Positions 7,729-16,158 of a stretch of 33,115 bases of DNA are shown in pieces. The stretch spans positions 1 through 33,115 of the forward strand of contig JANQSB010000528.1 in assembly GCA_028284295.1 (NCBI GenBank), in the 5' to 3' direction. The stretch comes from Myxococcota bacterium (GTDB lineage Bacteria; Myxococcota_A; UBA9160; UBA4427). A model generated the notes under the pieces. It was not told where the DNA came from. It saw nothing but the letters and a program-made list of their open reading frames with translations, and ran no database searches. Positions within the stretch are counted from its first letter, which is position 1, and each line of letters opens with the position of its first letter. The position numbers were made by a program, and so were the translations under genes.

Positions 7729-7750
7729 TCGGGGCTGTAATTGGCCCCGA
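7729..7750. promoter_or_regulatory. Perfect inverted repeat in the pckG upstream region
   Basis: TCGGGGC and GCCCCGA are perfect 7-bp arms around an 8-base AT-rich centre, TGTAATTG. The centre contains a -10-like TGTAAT. The site lies about 165 bases before pckG and 138 after the thioesterase stop. It could be an operator over a promoter or an RNA hairpin. No T-tract follows. Confidence 0.4.
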
Positions 7751-7879
7751 TCCCCATTCGACACGAACGGTGCGGGTCACCGGGTCGCGCGTTGGGGGCA
7801 CATACCGGGGGGTGACGCCACGCGGCAAGCGAGCGGACCCCACTCGAACCGTCCAGCAGCTACACGCTCTACTCGACGC

Positions 7880-7900
7880 TCAACACTCAACATTCAACAT
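7880..7900. repeat. Triple tandem heptamer TCAACAY before pckG
   Basis: Three direct 7-base units run without gaps: TCAACAC, TCAACAT, TCAACAT. They end 14 bases before the pckG ATG. This is an unusually A/T-rich, C/A-biased stretch in a GC-rich window and should lie in the mRNA leader. It could keep the leader unstructured, bind a protein, or be a slippage product. Confidence 0.7.
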
Positions 7901-7914
7901 CCGACTGAGAGCCC

Positions 7915-9717
7915 ATGACCGCCGACGCCCCTACCCGCAATCCCAAGCTCCTCGCTTGGGTCGATGAAGTCGCCTCCCTCACGCAGCCGGATCAGATCCG
8001 GTGGTGCGACGGCTCCCAGGCCGAGTACGACGAGATGTTCGAGATCATGCTGGCGTCGGGCACGGCGCAGCGTCTCGACGAGAGCAAGCGCCCGGGCTCC
8101 TACCTGGTGCTGAGCGATCCCGCCGATGTCGCACGCGTCGAGGACCGGACCTTCATCTGCTGCGAGAAGGAGGAGGACGCCGGGCCCACCAACAACTGGT
8201 GTGCTCCGGCCGAGATGAAGGAGACGCTCCGGGGTCTCTTCGCGGGATCGATGCGCGGACGCACCCTGTACGTGATTCCCTTCAGCATGGGCCCGCTCGG
8301 CTCGCACATCGCGCACATCGGCGTGCAGCTCTCGGACTCGCCGTACGTGGTGGCCAACATGCGCACGATGACGCGGATGGGGACGAAGGTCCTCGACGTC
8401 CTCGGCGACGACGGCGACTTCGTCCCCTGCCTTCATTCGGTCGGATATCCCCTCGAGCCCGGACAGGCCGACATCGCCTGGCCCTGCGACGGGGACAACA
8501 AGTACATCGTGCACTTCCCGGAGACCCGGGAGATCTGGAGCTACGGATCCGGCTACGGCGGCAACGCCCTGCTCGGCAAGAAGTGCTTCGCCCTCCGCAT
8601 CGCGTCGACGATGGCCCGCGACGAGGGCTGGCTGGCCGAGCACATGCTGATCATGAAGCTGACCTCGCCCGAGAGCGAGGTGCGCTACATCGCAGCCGCC
8701 TTCCCGAGCGCCTGCGGCAAGACCAATCTCGCCATGCTGGAGCCGACCCTGTCGGGTTGGAAGGTCGAGACCGTCGGCGACGACATCGCGTGGATGAAGT
8801 TCGGCGAAGACGGCCAGCTCTACGCCATCAACCCCGAGGCGGGCTTCTTCGGCGTCGCGCCCGGCACCAGCATGCAGTCGAACCCCAACGCCATGCGCGG
8901 CCTCGACGAGAACTGCATCTTCACCAACGTGGGCCACACGGACGACGGGGACATCTGGTGGGAGGAGATGAGCGAGCCGCCGGCCCACCTGACGGACTGG
9001 CGGGGCGACGACTGGACGCCCGAGAGCGGCACCCCGGCGGCCCATCCGAACGCGCGCTTCACGGCACCGGCCAGCCAGTGCCCGGTGATCGCTCCCGAGT
9101 GGGAGGATCCCAACGGCGTCCCGATCAGCGCGATCCTCTTCGGCGGACGCCGCGCGACGGTGGTCCCGTTGGTGCACGAGGCCCGCAGCTGGCAGCACGG
9201 CACCTTCCTCGGCTCGATCATCTCGAGCGAGAAGACCGCCGCCGCCGCGGGCAAGATCGGCGAGCTCCGCCGCGACCCGATGGCCATGCTGCCCTTCTGC
9301 GGATACAACATGGCCGACTACTGGGCGCACTGGCTGGAGATGGGCGCGCGGGAGGGAGCCCAGCTTCCCCGCATCTACTACGTCAACTGGTTCCGCAAGA
9401 GCAGCGGCGGTGACTTCCTGTGGCCCGGCTTCGGCGACAACGGACGCGTCCTCAAGTGGGTGTTCGAGCGCTGTGCGGGCAAGACGGACGGGCTCGAGAC
9501 CCCGATCGGCGTCGTCCCGGCGCCCGGCGAGCTCGACCTGGACGGGCTGGCGCTCGACGAAGAAGACGTGAAGGAGCTGCTCGAGGTGGACGTGGACGGC
9601 TGGCTCGCGGAGATCCCCCTGATCCGCGAGTACTACCAGCAGTTCGGCGTCCGGCTGCCGGCCACGCTGTCGAGCGAGCTCGACGCGCTGGAGGCGCGCC
9701 TCCGGTCCGACGGCTGA
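7915..9717 (+). CDS. pckG: Phosphoenolpyruvate carboxykinase (GTP)
   Basis: The 600-residue protein converts oxaloacetate plus GTP to PEP, GDP and CO2 in the cytoplasm, the entry step of gluconeogenesis from organic and fatty acids. The length is typical of the GTP-dependent class. The kinase-type P-loop reads FPSACGKTN (263-271) with the reactive mobile-loop Cys267. Other family signatures are [45 protein letters not shown], and the nucleotide-binding [15 protein letters not shown]. It starts at ATG 7915 directly after a tandem repeat leader, without a strong ribosome binding site. A GST-like gene follows four bases downstream and may be co-transcribed. In an organism living on acyl-CoA this enzyme would supply sugars. 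Confidence 0.97.
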   Translation: MTADAPTRNPKLLAWVDEVASLTQPDQIRWCDGSQAEYDEMFEIMLASGTAQRLDESKRPGSYLVLSDPADVARVEDRTFICCEKEEDAGPTNNWCAPAEMKETLRGLFAGSMRGRTLYVIPFSMGPLGSHIAHIGVQLSDSPYVVANMRTMTRMGTKVLDVLGDDGDFVPCLHSVGYPLEPGQADIAWPCDGDNKYIVHFPETREIWSYGSGYGGNALLGKKCFALRIASTMARDEGWLAEHMLIMKLTSPESEVRYIAAAFPSACGKTNLAMLEPTLSGWKVETVGDDIAWMKFGEDGQLYAINPEAGFFGVAPGTSMQSNPNAMRGLDENCIFTNVGHTDDGDIWWEEMSEPPAHLTDWRGDDWTPESGTPAAHPNARFTAPASQCPVIAPEWEDPNGVPISAILFGGRRATVVPLVHEARSWQHGTFLGSIISSEKTAAAAGKIGELRRDPMAMLPFCGYNMADYWAHWLEMGAREGAQLPRIYYVNWFRKSSGGDFLWPGFGDNGRVLKWVFERCAGKTDGLETPIGVVPAPGELDLDGLALDEEDVKELLEVDVDGWLAEIPLIREYYQQFGVRLPATLSSELDALEARLRSDG

Positions 9718-9721
9718 ACCG

Positions 9722-10495
9722 TTGCCGGTCGAGTTCGTCGACTTCGAGGCCGCCCGCGATCGGGACGGCCTGCGGATGGTGGTCGTCCCCGGCGTGCCCA
9801 GTCCCTGGGGCGAAGCCGCCAAGGGCATCTTCCACGTCAAGCAGATCCCCTGGGTGGCCGTGCGCCTCGACCCCGGCAACGACGCCATGGCCGAGTGGAG
9901 CGGCGAGCGCAGCGGCCCGGTCGCGATCTACGAGGACGAGGCTCCGCGCGGCGGCTGGGCGCAGATCCTGCTGCTGGCCGAGCGGCTGGCGCCCGAGCCT
10001 GCCCTGCTTCCCCGGGATGCCGGCCAACGGGCCCTGGCCATGGGGATCGCGCACGAGCTCTGCGGAGAGATGGGCCTCGGGTGGTGCGAACGGAACGCCA
10101 GCGTGCACTCGGCGCTGAACGGGGGCCCGGGCTTCCCGAAGGGCGTCGCGAAGTACCTGGCCGACAAGTACCACTATCGGGAGTCCGAGGGCGAGCTCTA
10201 CCGCCAGCGCGTGGTCGAGATCCTCCGGGCGCTCGCCGCGCGCCTCGAGGCCCAGCGCGACGCGGGGAGCCGCTACTACCTCGGCGACTCCCTGACGGCC
10301 GTCGACATCTACAGCGCGACCTTCCTGGCGATGTTCGGACCGCTGCCGCCCGAGCAGTGCGCGATGCCCGACGCCATGCGCGCGGCCTTCGAGGCCAACG
10401 ACGAAGAGACGACGGCCGCCCTGGCGCCGATCCTGTTCGAGCACCGCGACCACGTCTACGCCGAGCATCTCGAGCTGCCCCTGACCCTCGCCTGA
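9722..10495 (+). CDS. Glutathione S-transferase-like protein
   Basis: The protein is 257 residues with a thioredoxin-like N-terminal part (VPGVPSPWGEAAKGIFHVKQIPWVAVRLDP) and an all-helical C-terminal part containing YYLGDSLTAVDIYSATFLAMF, the usual N-capping and hydrophobic-staple region of GSTs. Catalytic Ser, Cys or Tyr is not obvious; Ser in VPSPWG is a candidate. The open start is TTG at 9722, four bases after pckG, with no visible ribosome binding site. ATG at 9776 would begin at the first strand and is a real alternative. GST-like proteins of this kind are common in marine and soil proteobacteria, usually with unknown substrates. The link to PEP carboxykinase is positional only. It converges with the carboxylase gene after 43 bases. 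Confidence 0.75.
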   Translation: MPVEFVDFEAARDRDGLRMVVVPGVPSPWGEAAKGIFHVKQIPWVAVRLDPGNDAMAEWSGERSGPVAIYEDEAPRGGWAQILLLAERLAPEPALLPRDAGQRALAMGIAHELCGEMGLGWCERNASVHSALNGGPGFPKGVAKYLADKYHYRESEGELYRQRVVEILRALAARLEAQRDAGSRYYLGDSLTAVDIYSATFLAMFGPLPPEQCAMPDAMRAAFEANDEETTAALAPILFEHRDHVYAEHLELPLTLA

Positions 10496-10538
10496 GGCGG
10501 CGACGGGACGCAGGGCCCGCTCGGCTCGCGACCGGGCG

Positions 10539-13500
10539 CTACCAGGTATCGACGTTGGGGCGCTTCTTGCCGCTGCGCGGTGCCGGCGGAGCCGCCGAGT
10601 CGAGCGCCGCCAGGATCCAGCGCCGCGAATCCACCGGGTCGATCACCTCGTCGATCTCGAAGTGCGAGGCCATGTTGACCGCCTTGCCGTGGGCGTACAT
10701 GCGATCGACCATCTCCTGGAAGAGCGCGCGGCGCTCTTCGGGGTCTTCGACGGCCTCGAGCTCCTTGCGGTAGCCGAGCTTCACGGCTCCCTCGAGCCCC
10801 ATTCCGCCGAACTCACCGGTGGGCCACGCGACAGTGAAGAGCGGGGCGTGGAAGCTGCCTCCCGCCATCGCCTGGGCGCCCAGGCCGTATCCCTTGCGCA
10901 GCACGATCGTGAAGAAGGGCACGCTCAGGTTCGCCCCCGTCACGAAGAGGCGCGAGCAGTGCCGCACCAGGCCCGTCTTTTCGACCTCCGGCCCCACCAT
11001 CATGCCCGGGGTGTCGCACAGGAAGAGCAGCGGCAGGTCGAAGGCATCACACAGCTGCATGAAGCGGGCCGCCTTGTCGGCCCCTTCACTGTCGATGGCC
11101 CCCGCCAGGTGGGTCGGGTTGTTGGCGACGATCCCCAAAGGACGCCCTTCCACGCGCGCGAGCGCGGTGACCATCCCGGGCCCGAACGCGCGGCGCAGCT
11201 CGAGCACGCTCCCGGTGTCGGCCAGGCCCTCGATCACCTTCCGGACGTCGTAGACGCGCAGGCGATTCTCCGGGACGGCGTGTCGCAGCGCGCGCTGATC
11301 CGCACAGCTCCAGGACTCCAGGGAGCCCTGGAAGTAGGACAGGTAGCGGCGGGCGACCGCGACGGCCTCCGCCTCGTCGGAGACCGGCAGGTCGACCACG
11401 CCGTTCGGGACCTGCACCGCCATGGCGCCGACCTCGTCGGGCCGGAAGACGCCCAGGCCACCTCCTTCGATCATGGCCGGGCCGCCCATCCCGATGTTCG
11501 AGTTCTCGGTGGCGATGACGACGTCGCAGCAACCGAGCAGCGCCGCGTTTCCCGCGAAGCAGCGACCCGAGTTGATGCCCAACAGCGGGACCAGCCCGCT
11601 CAGACGACCGAAGTAGTGGAAGGCCAGACAGTCCAGACCCGCGACTCCCGCCCCGTCCGTGTCGCCCGGGCGCCCTCCCCCGCCTTCGGTGAAGAAGACG
11701 ACCGGGAGTCGCTGCTGCTCGGCGATCTCGAAGAGCCGGTCCTTCTTGCGGTGGTTCTGCAGCCCCTGGGTACCCGCGAGTACCGTGTAGTCGTAGGAGA
11801 GAACCGCGCAGCGCGCGTCTCGGGGCCCGAACAGGTCGCCGTTGACCCGACCGATGCCCGAGACCAGGCCGTCGGCCGGCGTGTTCGCGACCAGGTCCTC
11901 GATCGCCCGGCGACGCCGCTGGGCGGCGATCACGAGCGACCCGTACTCGACGAAGCTGTCGGCGTCGCACAGGTCTTCGACGTTCTCGCGAGCCGTGCGC
12001 TGACCGGTCTTGCGCCTCCGCTCGACCGCCTGCGGGCGCGCCGCATCGCCGGTCGCAGCCAGTCGCTCTCGCAGCTCCTCGAGGTCGGGCCGCACCCGGG
12101 AGAGGTCGAGCGCCGCTTCCGGCGCGGCATCGCCCCGCGCGGCCTCGGTGGCCTCGATCCGCAGCAGCAGCGCGCCCTCGGCCACCGTGTCTCCCGCTGC
12201 GACGCAGACCTCGCGCACGACACCGTCCACCGGCGACTCGAGCACGTGCTCCATCTTCATGGCCTCGAGAACCGCCACGGCACCGCCCTGCCGGACGAGG
12301 TCCCCCACGGCCACCTCCAGCGTCGCCAGGGTGCCCTGCATGGGCGCCCGGACCGGCTGGCCGCTGCCGGGCGACTCCGTCGGCGCGGTCGGAGCTCGCG
12401 AGACCTCCGCGGAGCGTCCGTGCTCGAGCACCGCGAGCGGATCCTCGTCGTCCAGCCGCGCGCCCGTCGACCCCAGCGCGCGATCCGGTGGCGGCGCCAC
12501 CTCGGCATGCGCCGCAGCCGCCTCGACGAGCTCCGCGGCATGCCGCTCCACGAAGCGCGTGTCGACGCAGTCGGCCGCGACCTCCGGATGCGCGAGCAGC
12601 GCACGGAGGAAGGACGCATTCGTCTCGACGCCCCGAACGCCCAGCTCCCGCAGCGCCCGGTCGGCCCGACGCAGCAGCTCTCCATAGCGCGGAGTCGGAA
12701 CGTGGACGACGAGCTTGGCGAGGAGCGCGTCGAAGGCGGGGCTCGCCTCGTGCCCCGCGAAGGCCGCCGAGTCGACCCGGACGCCGGGACCCGTCGGCGG
12801 CTCCCAGGACTCGACCGTTCCGACTCTCGGGCGCACCGTGCCGTCCGGCTGCATGCTCTCGGTGTTGATCCGCAGCTGCATGGCCATGCCGCGAGGCACC
12901 GGGGGACGATCGGGATCCAGCCCCTGGTCCTCGAAGCGCTCGCCGGCGGCCAAGCGCAGCTGCAGCTGGACGAGGTCGACCCCGGACACCTCCTCGGTGA
13001 CCGTGTGCTCGACCTGCAGCCGGGGATTGGCCTCGATGAACGAGAAGGCGCTCGCGGACGGCTCCGCCCCGCCCTCCACCAGGAACTCGAAGGTGCCCAG
13101 ACTGCGGTAGTCCTCCGCCTTCGCCATACGCAGGGCGGCTCCCGTCAGCTGGTCCCGGAGCGCGTCCGACAGCCCGGGACTGGGCGCCAGCTCGACCAGC
13201 TTCTGGTGGCGCCGCTGCAGCGTGCACTCGCGCTCGCCGAGATGCATCACGCGGCCCGCACCGTCGCCGACGACCTGGACCTCGACATGACGCGCCGCGC
13301 GCACCAGCCTCTCGCAGTAGAGCGCCGGATTGCCGAAGGCGAGCTTCGCTTCGTGCTGGCAGCGCTCGAACGCGGACTCCAGCTCCCCGAGCTCCTCGAC
13401 CGCGCGCATCCCTCGGCCGCCGCCGCCCGCCACGGCCTTGAGGACCATCGCCTGGCCGGCCGGCAGGGACTCGAAGAAGGCACGCGCCTCGTCGAGCTCC

Positions 13501-13907
13501 ACGGCTCCGGAGCTGCCTCGAACCACCGGCACGTCGAGCCGCTGTGCCAGCCCGCGTGCCGACAGCTTGTCGCCGAAGAGCTCGAGCTGGACGGGGGTGG
13601 GACCCACGAACTGGACGCCCGCATCCTCGCAGGCACGCGCGAATGCGGAGCTCTCGCTCAGGAAGCCATAGCCGGGATGGAGCGCATCGCAGTCGGCGCG
13701 GCGTGCCGCCTCGACGACCTGGTCCACGTCCAGGTAGGCGCGGCCGCCGCGCCCGGGCAGGGCCACCGCCTCGCTCGCGAGCCGGACATGGAGGCTGTCC
13801 GCATCGTCCTCCGAGTGGATGGCCACGCCGCGAATCCCCAGCTCGTCGGCCGCACGCAGGACCCGGATCGCGATCTCCCCGCGATTGGCAACGAGCAGGC
13901 TCTTCAT
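10539..13907 (-). CDS. Single-chain biotin-dependent acyl-CoA carboxylase (LCC-like)
   Basis: All functional parts are in one chain of 1122 residues. Biotin carboxylase (about 1-445) begins MKSLLVANRGEIAIRVLRA and contains the Gly-rich ATP-grasp loop AVAGGGGRGMRAVEE, ERECTLQRRHQKLVE and EANPRLQVEHTVTEE. A linker and biotin carrier domain (about 515-585) has AMKM with biotinyl Lys551. The carboxyltransferase (about 600-1122) has GINSGRCFAGNAALLG and CDTPGMMVGPEVEKTG. It carboxylates an acyl-CoA using ATP and bicarbonate. The order matches the homo-hexameric long-chain acyl-CoA carboxylases known from Mycobacterium and Ruegeria, which accept short to long substrates, so the substrate here is open. 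It is transcribed away from the TetR gene across an operator-like palindrome overlapping a -10-like box. Its start MKSLLVANRGE is the family's standard N-terminus. Confidence 0.93.
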   Translation of the reverse strand: MKSLLVANRGEIAIRVLRAADELGIRGVAIHSEDDADSLHVRLASEAVALPGRGGRAYLDVDQVVEAARRADCDALHPGYGFLSESSAFARACEDAGVQFVGPTPVQLELFGDKLSARGLAQRLDVPVVRGSSGAVELDEARAFFESLPAGQAMVLKAVAGGGGRGMRAVEELGELESAFERCQHEAKLAFGNPALYCERLVRAARHVEVQVVGDGAGRVMHLGERECTLQRRHQKLVELAPSPGLSDALRDQLTGAALRMAKAEDYRSLGTFEFLVEGGAEPSASAFSFIEANPRLQVEHTVTEEVSGVDLVQLQLRLAAGERFEDQGLDPDRPPVPRGMAMQLRINTESMQPDGTVRPRVGTVESWEPPTGPGVRVDSAAFAGHEASPAFDALLAKLVVHVPTPRYGELLRRADRALRELGVRGVETNASFLRALLAHPEVAADCVDTRFVERHAAELVEAAAAHAEVAPPPDRALGSTGARLDDEDPLAVLEHGRSAEVSRAPTAPTESPGSGQPVRAPMQGTLATLEVAVGDLVRQGGAVAVLEAMKMEHVLESPVDGVVREVCVAAGDTVAEGALLLRIEATEAARGDAAPEAALDLSRVRPDLEELRERLAATGDAARPQAVERRRKTGQRTARENVEDLCDADSFVEYGSLVIAAQRRRRAIEDLVANTPADGLVSGIGRVNGDLFGPRDARCAVLSYDYTVLAGTQGLQNHRKKDRLFEIAEQQRLPVVFFTEGGGGRPGDTDGAGVAGLDCLAFHYFGRLSGLVPLLGINSGRCFAGNAALLGCCDVVIATENSNIGMGGPAMIEGGGLGVFRPDEVGAMAVQVPNGVVDLPVSDEAEAVAVARRYLSYFQGSLESWSCADQRALRHAVPENRLRVYDVRKVIEGLADTGSVLELRRAFGPGMVTALARVEGRPLGIVANNPTHLAGAIDSEGADKAARFMQLCDAFDLPLLFLCDTPGMMVGPEVEKTGLVRHCSRLFVTGANLSVPFFTIVLRKGYGLGAQAMAGGSFHAPLFTVAWPTGEFGGMGLEGAVKLGYRKELEAVEDPEERRALFQEMVDRMYAHGKAVNMASHFEIDEVIDPVDSRRWILAALDSAAPPAPRSGKKRPNVDTW

Positions 13908-14037
13908 CGGGACGGCTCACCTCCATGGACGGAACCCGGCGCGGATCCGAAGCGCGCCCCATGGTTGCAGGCCCTTCCGCGATCCGCGATCGCGCCAGCC
14001 CGGTCGACTCCCGGGCAGCTTCGAGTCGGAATGTCCG

Positions 14038-14043
14038 ATAATA
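14038..14043 (-). promoter_or_regulatory. -10-like box for the carboxylase gene
   Basis: On the minus strand TATTAT (14043-14038) matches TATAAT in five of six positions. It directly abuts the palindrome at 14043-14067. No good -35 is visible 16-18 bases upstream, as expected of an activator-dependent or weak promoter. A start near 14031 would give a leader of about 125 bases to the ATG at 13907. Confidence 0.4.
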
Positions 14044-14067
14044 TTACGTTCTACTCAGAAACGTAAT
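14043..14067. promoter_or_regulatory. Operator-like palindrome between carboxylase and TetR genes
   Basis: The perfect 8-bp arms ATTACGTT and AACGTAAT are separated by nine bases. The site is strikingly AT-rich in this window. It lies 28 bases before the proposed TetR start and 136 bases before the carboxylase start, in the shared divergent promoter region. TetR-family repressors commonly bind such palindromes next to their own gene, so this is the prime candidate operator. Bound repressor would cover the carboxylase -10 region. Confidence 0.65.
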
Positions 14068-14094
14068 GTACTGTCCCGAAGTCTGGAATTCGAG

Positions 14095-14667
14095 TTGAAC
14101 GTCGACACCCGGCAAGCGTCGGTCCTCCGGGATGGAGCGCGCCAGCGACTGCTCGCCGCTGGCGAACGCTGCGCACTCCGCAACGGCTCGCTGCGGATCC
14201 GGATCGCAGACGTGGCCCGCGAGGCCGGCGTCAGTCGCCCCACGGTCTACCGCCACTTCGAGGACGCCGACGCGCTCCGACGAGACACGGCAGAGCGACT
14301 CGCCGCACAGCTGGCGCTCGCGCTCGTCGCGGCCCGGATCGTCCACGCGGACCCGGCGCGGGCGGTCGTCGAGACGGTCCTGGCCTGGATCGGCCTGCTG
14401 GCTCGCGATCCCCGTCTCGAGCTTCTCGCGCGCGAGCGCCCCGAGGCGCTCACGACGCCGGCCTTCTTCGCCGCGCTGGCGCCGAGCCTGCCCGAGCTGC
14501 CCACGACCCCGTCCGTGCCCGGGGACGAGAGCACCGAGCTGGCGCTCCGCCTCGCCCTCTCCTTCGCGGGAGCTCCCCGAGTCCGGCAGGACGAGGCTGC
14601 ACTGCGCGGCCTGCTGATGCGACGCTTGCTTCCGGCCCTCGGCCTGCAGAAGCCCCGAACGAGATAG
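14095..14667 (+). CDS. TetR/AcrR-family transcriptional regulator
   Basis: The protein is about 190 residues. The N-terminal helix-turn-helix is IADVAREAGVSRPTVYRHF (37-55), the classical TetR recognition region. The rest is helical with no recognised ligand signature, as usual. The start is uncertain: no ATG is available near the domain, and TTG at 14095 leaves a plausible 30-residue lead before the HTH. The gene is divergent from the acyl-CoA carboxylase and the space between holds a palindrome, so autoregulation and repression of the carboxylase are likely, with an acyl-CoA or related ligand as inducer. The C-terminus is rich in Leu/Ala/Arg. The downstream exchanger gene begins 57 bases later, with its own ribosome binding site. 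Confidence 0.88.
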   Translation: MNVDTRQASVLRDGARQRLLAAGERCALRNGSLRIRIADVAREAGVSRPTVYRHFEDADALRRDTAERLAAQLALALVAARIVHADPARAVVETVLAWIGLLARDPRLELLARERPEALTTPAFFAALAPSLPELPTTPSVPGDESTELALRLALSFAGAPRVRQDEAALRGLLMRRLLPALGLQKPRTR

Positions 14668-14724
14668 CTCCGGCGACATAGCCCACGACGCAAATCGCAC
14701 TATCGTCGGTGCCCGGGAGGCCAG

Positions 14725-15711
14725 GTGTCCGACGGACTGCTGCTCGTGATCGGGCTGATGCTCCTGCTCGGCGGGGGAGAAGCCGTCGTGCGCGGTGCGG
14801 CATCGCTGGCGCGCACGATGGGCATCTCGAACCTCGCCATCGGGCTGCTGGTGGTCGCGTTCGGAACCAGCGCACCCGAGCTGGCCGTGAACGTCACGGC
14901 GGCCTTCAGCAACGAGACGGACCTCTCCTTCGGGAACATCGTCGGGTCGAACATGGCCAACGTCGGCATGGTCGTGGGAATCTGCGGCCTGATCCGCGCG
15001 TTGCAGATCGACAGCGTCGTCGTCTCGCGCGAGATCCCGATGATGCTGCTCGCCACGGTCGCGACCATCGTGATGGCCGCGGACACGGTGGTCGACGGCG
15101 AGCCGCCGCGCTTCGACCGCGGCGACTCGATCATCATGATGCTCTTCTTCGGGGTCTTCATCTACTACACGGTCGGGGAGCTGCTCCGCCAACGCACCGA
15201 ACACCCGACCCTGGAAGAGCTCGTGGCCAGCGAGCTTCCGGGCGTTGGTCCCAAGGTCACCGCCGCGCGCGACGTGCTCGTCACCCTCGCCGGCTTCGGC
15301 GCCCTGCTCTCGGGTGCGAACCTCACGGTCGACGCGGCCGTCGAGCTCGCGCGGATCTACGGCGTACCGGAGGTGGTGATCGGAATCAGCGTGGTCGCCA
15401 TCGGAACCAGCCTGCCCGAGCTCGCCACGGGCATCATGGCCACGCTCCGGGGCCACATGGAGATCGCGATCGGGAACGTGATCGGGTCGAACATCTTCAA
15501 CCTGCTCTTCGTGCTCGCGGCCACGGTCTTCGTCCGCCCGCTCGAGATTCCCAAGTGGGGGATGCTCGATCTCTTCGTCTCGGCCATGCTCTCGCTCGCC
15601 CTGCTGGTGGTGTCGATGTCCGCCGGCCGGCGGATCCTGCGCGCCGAATCCGCCCTGCTGGTCGTGATCTACCTCAGCTACGCGACCTGGCGGGCCGGCT
15701 GGGCGAACTGA
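14725..15711 (+). CDS. CaCA-family Na+(K+)/Ca2+ exchanger, YrbG-like
   Basis: This 328-residue inner-membrane antiporter has about ten hydrophobic segments in two homologous halves. The alpha repeats are plain: GLLVVAFGTSAPELAVNV followed by GNIVGSNMANVG (40-81), and GISVVAIGTSLPELATGI followed by GNVIGSNIFNLL (220-261). The conserved Glu in each PEL and the GSN motifs line the cation pathway. A cytoplasmic loop around 155-180 joins the halves. It would expel Ca2+ in exchange for Na+ or H+. The start GTG (14725) is preceded by GGGAGG. A GFA-type gene begins immediately after the stop, so the two are probably translated from one mRNA. Bacterial relatives often lack a clear phenotype. Confidence 0.93.
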   Translation: MSDGLLLVIGLMLLLGGGEAVVRGAASLARTMGISNLAIGLLVVAFGTSAPELAVNVTAAFSNETDLSFGNIVGSNMANVGMVVGICGLIRALQIDSVVVSREIPMMLLATVATIVMAADTVVDGEPPRFDRGDSIIMMLFFGVFIYYTVGELLRQRTEHPTLEELVASELPGVGPKVTAARDVLVTLAGFGALLSGANLTVDAAVELARIYGVPEVVIGISVVAIGTSLPELATGIMATLRGHMEIAIGNVIGSNIFNLLFVLAATVFVRPLEIPKWGMLDLFVSAMLSLALLVVSMSAGRRILRAESALLVVIYLSYATWRAGWAN

Positions 15712-16158
15712 GTGCCGGTGCCGCCGCGAACGGGGCGCTGCCTGTGTGAGGCCGTTCGCTACGAGCTGGGCGAAGAGCCCGGTCCGGTGGTGAACTGCCA
15801 CTGCCAGTTCTGCCGCCGGGCGCACGGGGCCGCGTTCGCCACGGTCGCCATGGTGCCGACCGCCTCCTTCCGGCTGACCCACGGAGCGGACGCGCTGCAC
15901 GAGCGCGTGACCGAAGGTGTCGGCTGCCGCGCCTTCTGCATTCGCTGTGGGACCCGGATCTACAATCGCCCCGAGTCCGCTGGCGGAATCACGATGCTGG
16001 TGGTGGCCAGCCTCGACGACCCGAGCGGGCTCGCGCCGGTCATGCACGTCAACGTCGAGTCGAAGGCGCCCTGGTACGAGATCCGCGACGAGCTGCCCCG
16101 CTTCCCCGGACTGCCGCCCGGAAGCGAAGCGGCCCTCGACCGGGGTCGCGACGTCTAG
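15712..16158 (+). CDS. GFA (glutathione-dependent formaldehyde-activating enzyme)-fold zinc protein
   Basis: This 148-residue protein has the zinc ligand sets of the GFA/CENP-V family: the early Cys pair in GRCLCEAVRYE, the cluster NCHCQFCRRAHG, and FCIRCGTRIYN. The family is named for S-hydroxymethylglutathione synthesis in Paracoccus, but most members have no proven activity and many lack glutathione partners. The start is a GTG that follows the exchanger's TGA with no gap, pointing to coupled translation. Its TAG overlaps the stop codon of the convergent LLM gene, so both share the bases CTAG. No S-hydroxymethylglutathione dehydrogenase is near. A formaldehyde role is not supported by context. 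Confidence 0.88.
   Translation: MPVPPRTGRCLCEAVRYELGEEPGPVVNCHCQFCRRAHGAAFATVAMVPTASFRLTHGADALHERVTEGVGCRAFCIRCGTRIYNRPESAGGITMLVVASLDDPSGLAPVMHVNVESKAPWYEIRDELPRFPGLPPGSEAALDRGRDV

Larger units (their letters stand above)
7592..7914. other. 323-base non-coding region upstream of pckG
   Basis: I see no convincing reading frame here: composition is less regular and short frames do not resemble proteins. It holds the thioesterase 3' stem-loop, a second stem-loop at 7729-7750 with an AT-rich loop, and a triple heptamer repeat just before the pckG start. It should contain the pckG promoter. No clear -35/-10 pair stands out, although TGTAAT (7736-7741) matches the -10 consensus in five of six positions. 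Confidence 0.6.

Noticed and set aside
7592-7914. A riboswitch or small RNA before pckG
   Set aside because: The two stem-loops are simple and I recognise no conserved aptamer core. The region is described as leader and regulatory DNA only.
10662-14066. A 1134-codon plus-strand open frame opposite the carboxylase
   Set aside because: The minus strand encodes an intact carboxylase with all motifs. The opposite frame has low-complexity Arg/His/Val composition and no domain.
15712-16158. A formaldehyde detoxification operon based on the GFA-like protein
   Set aside because: No S-hydroxymethylglutathione dehydrogenase or hydrolase is adjacent, and the family's activity is generally unproven.
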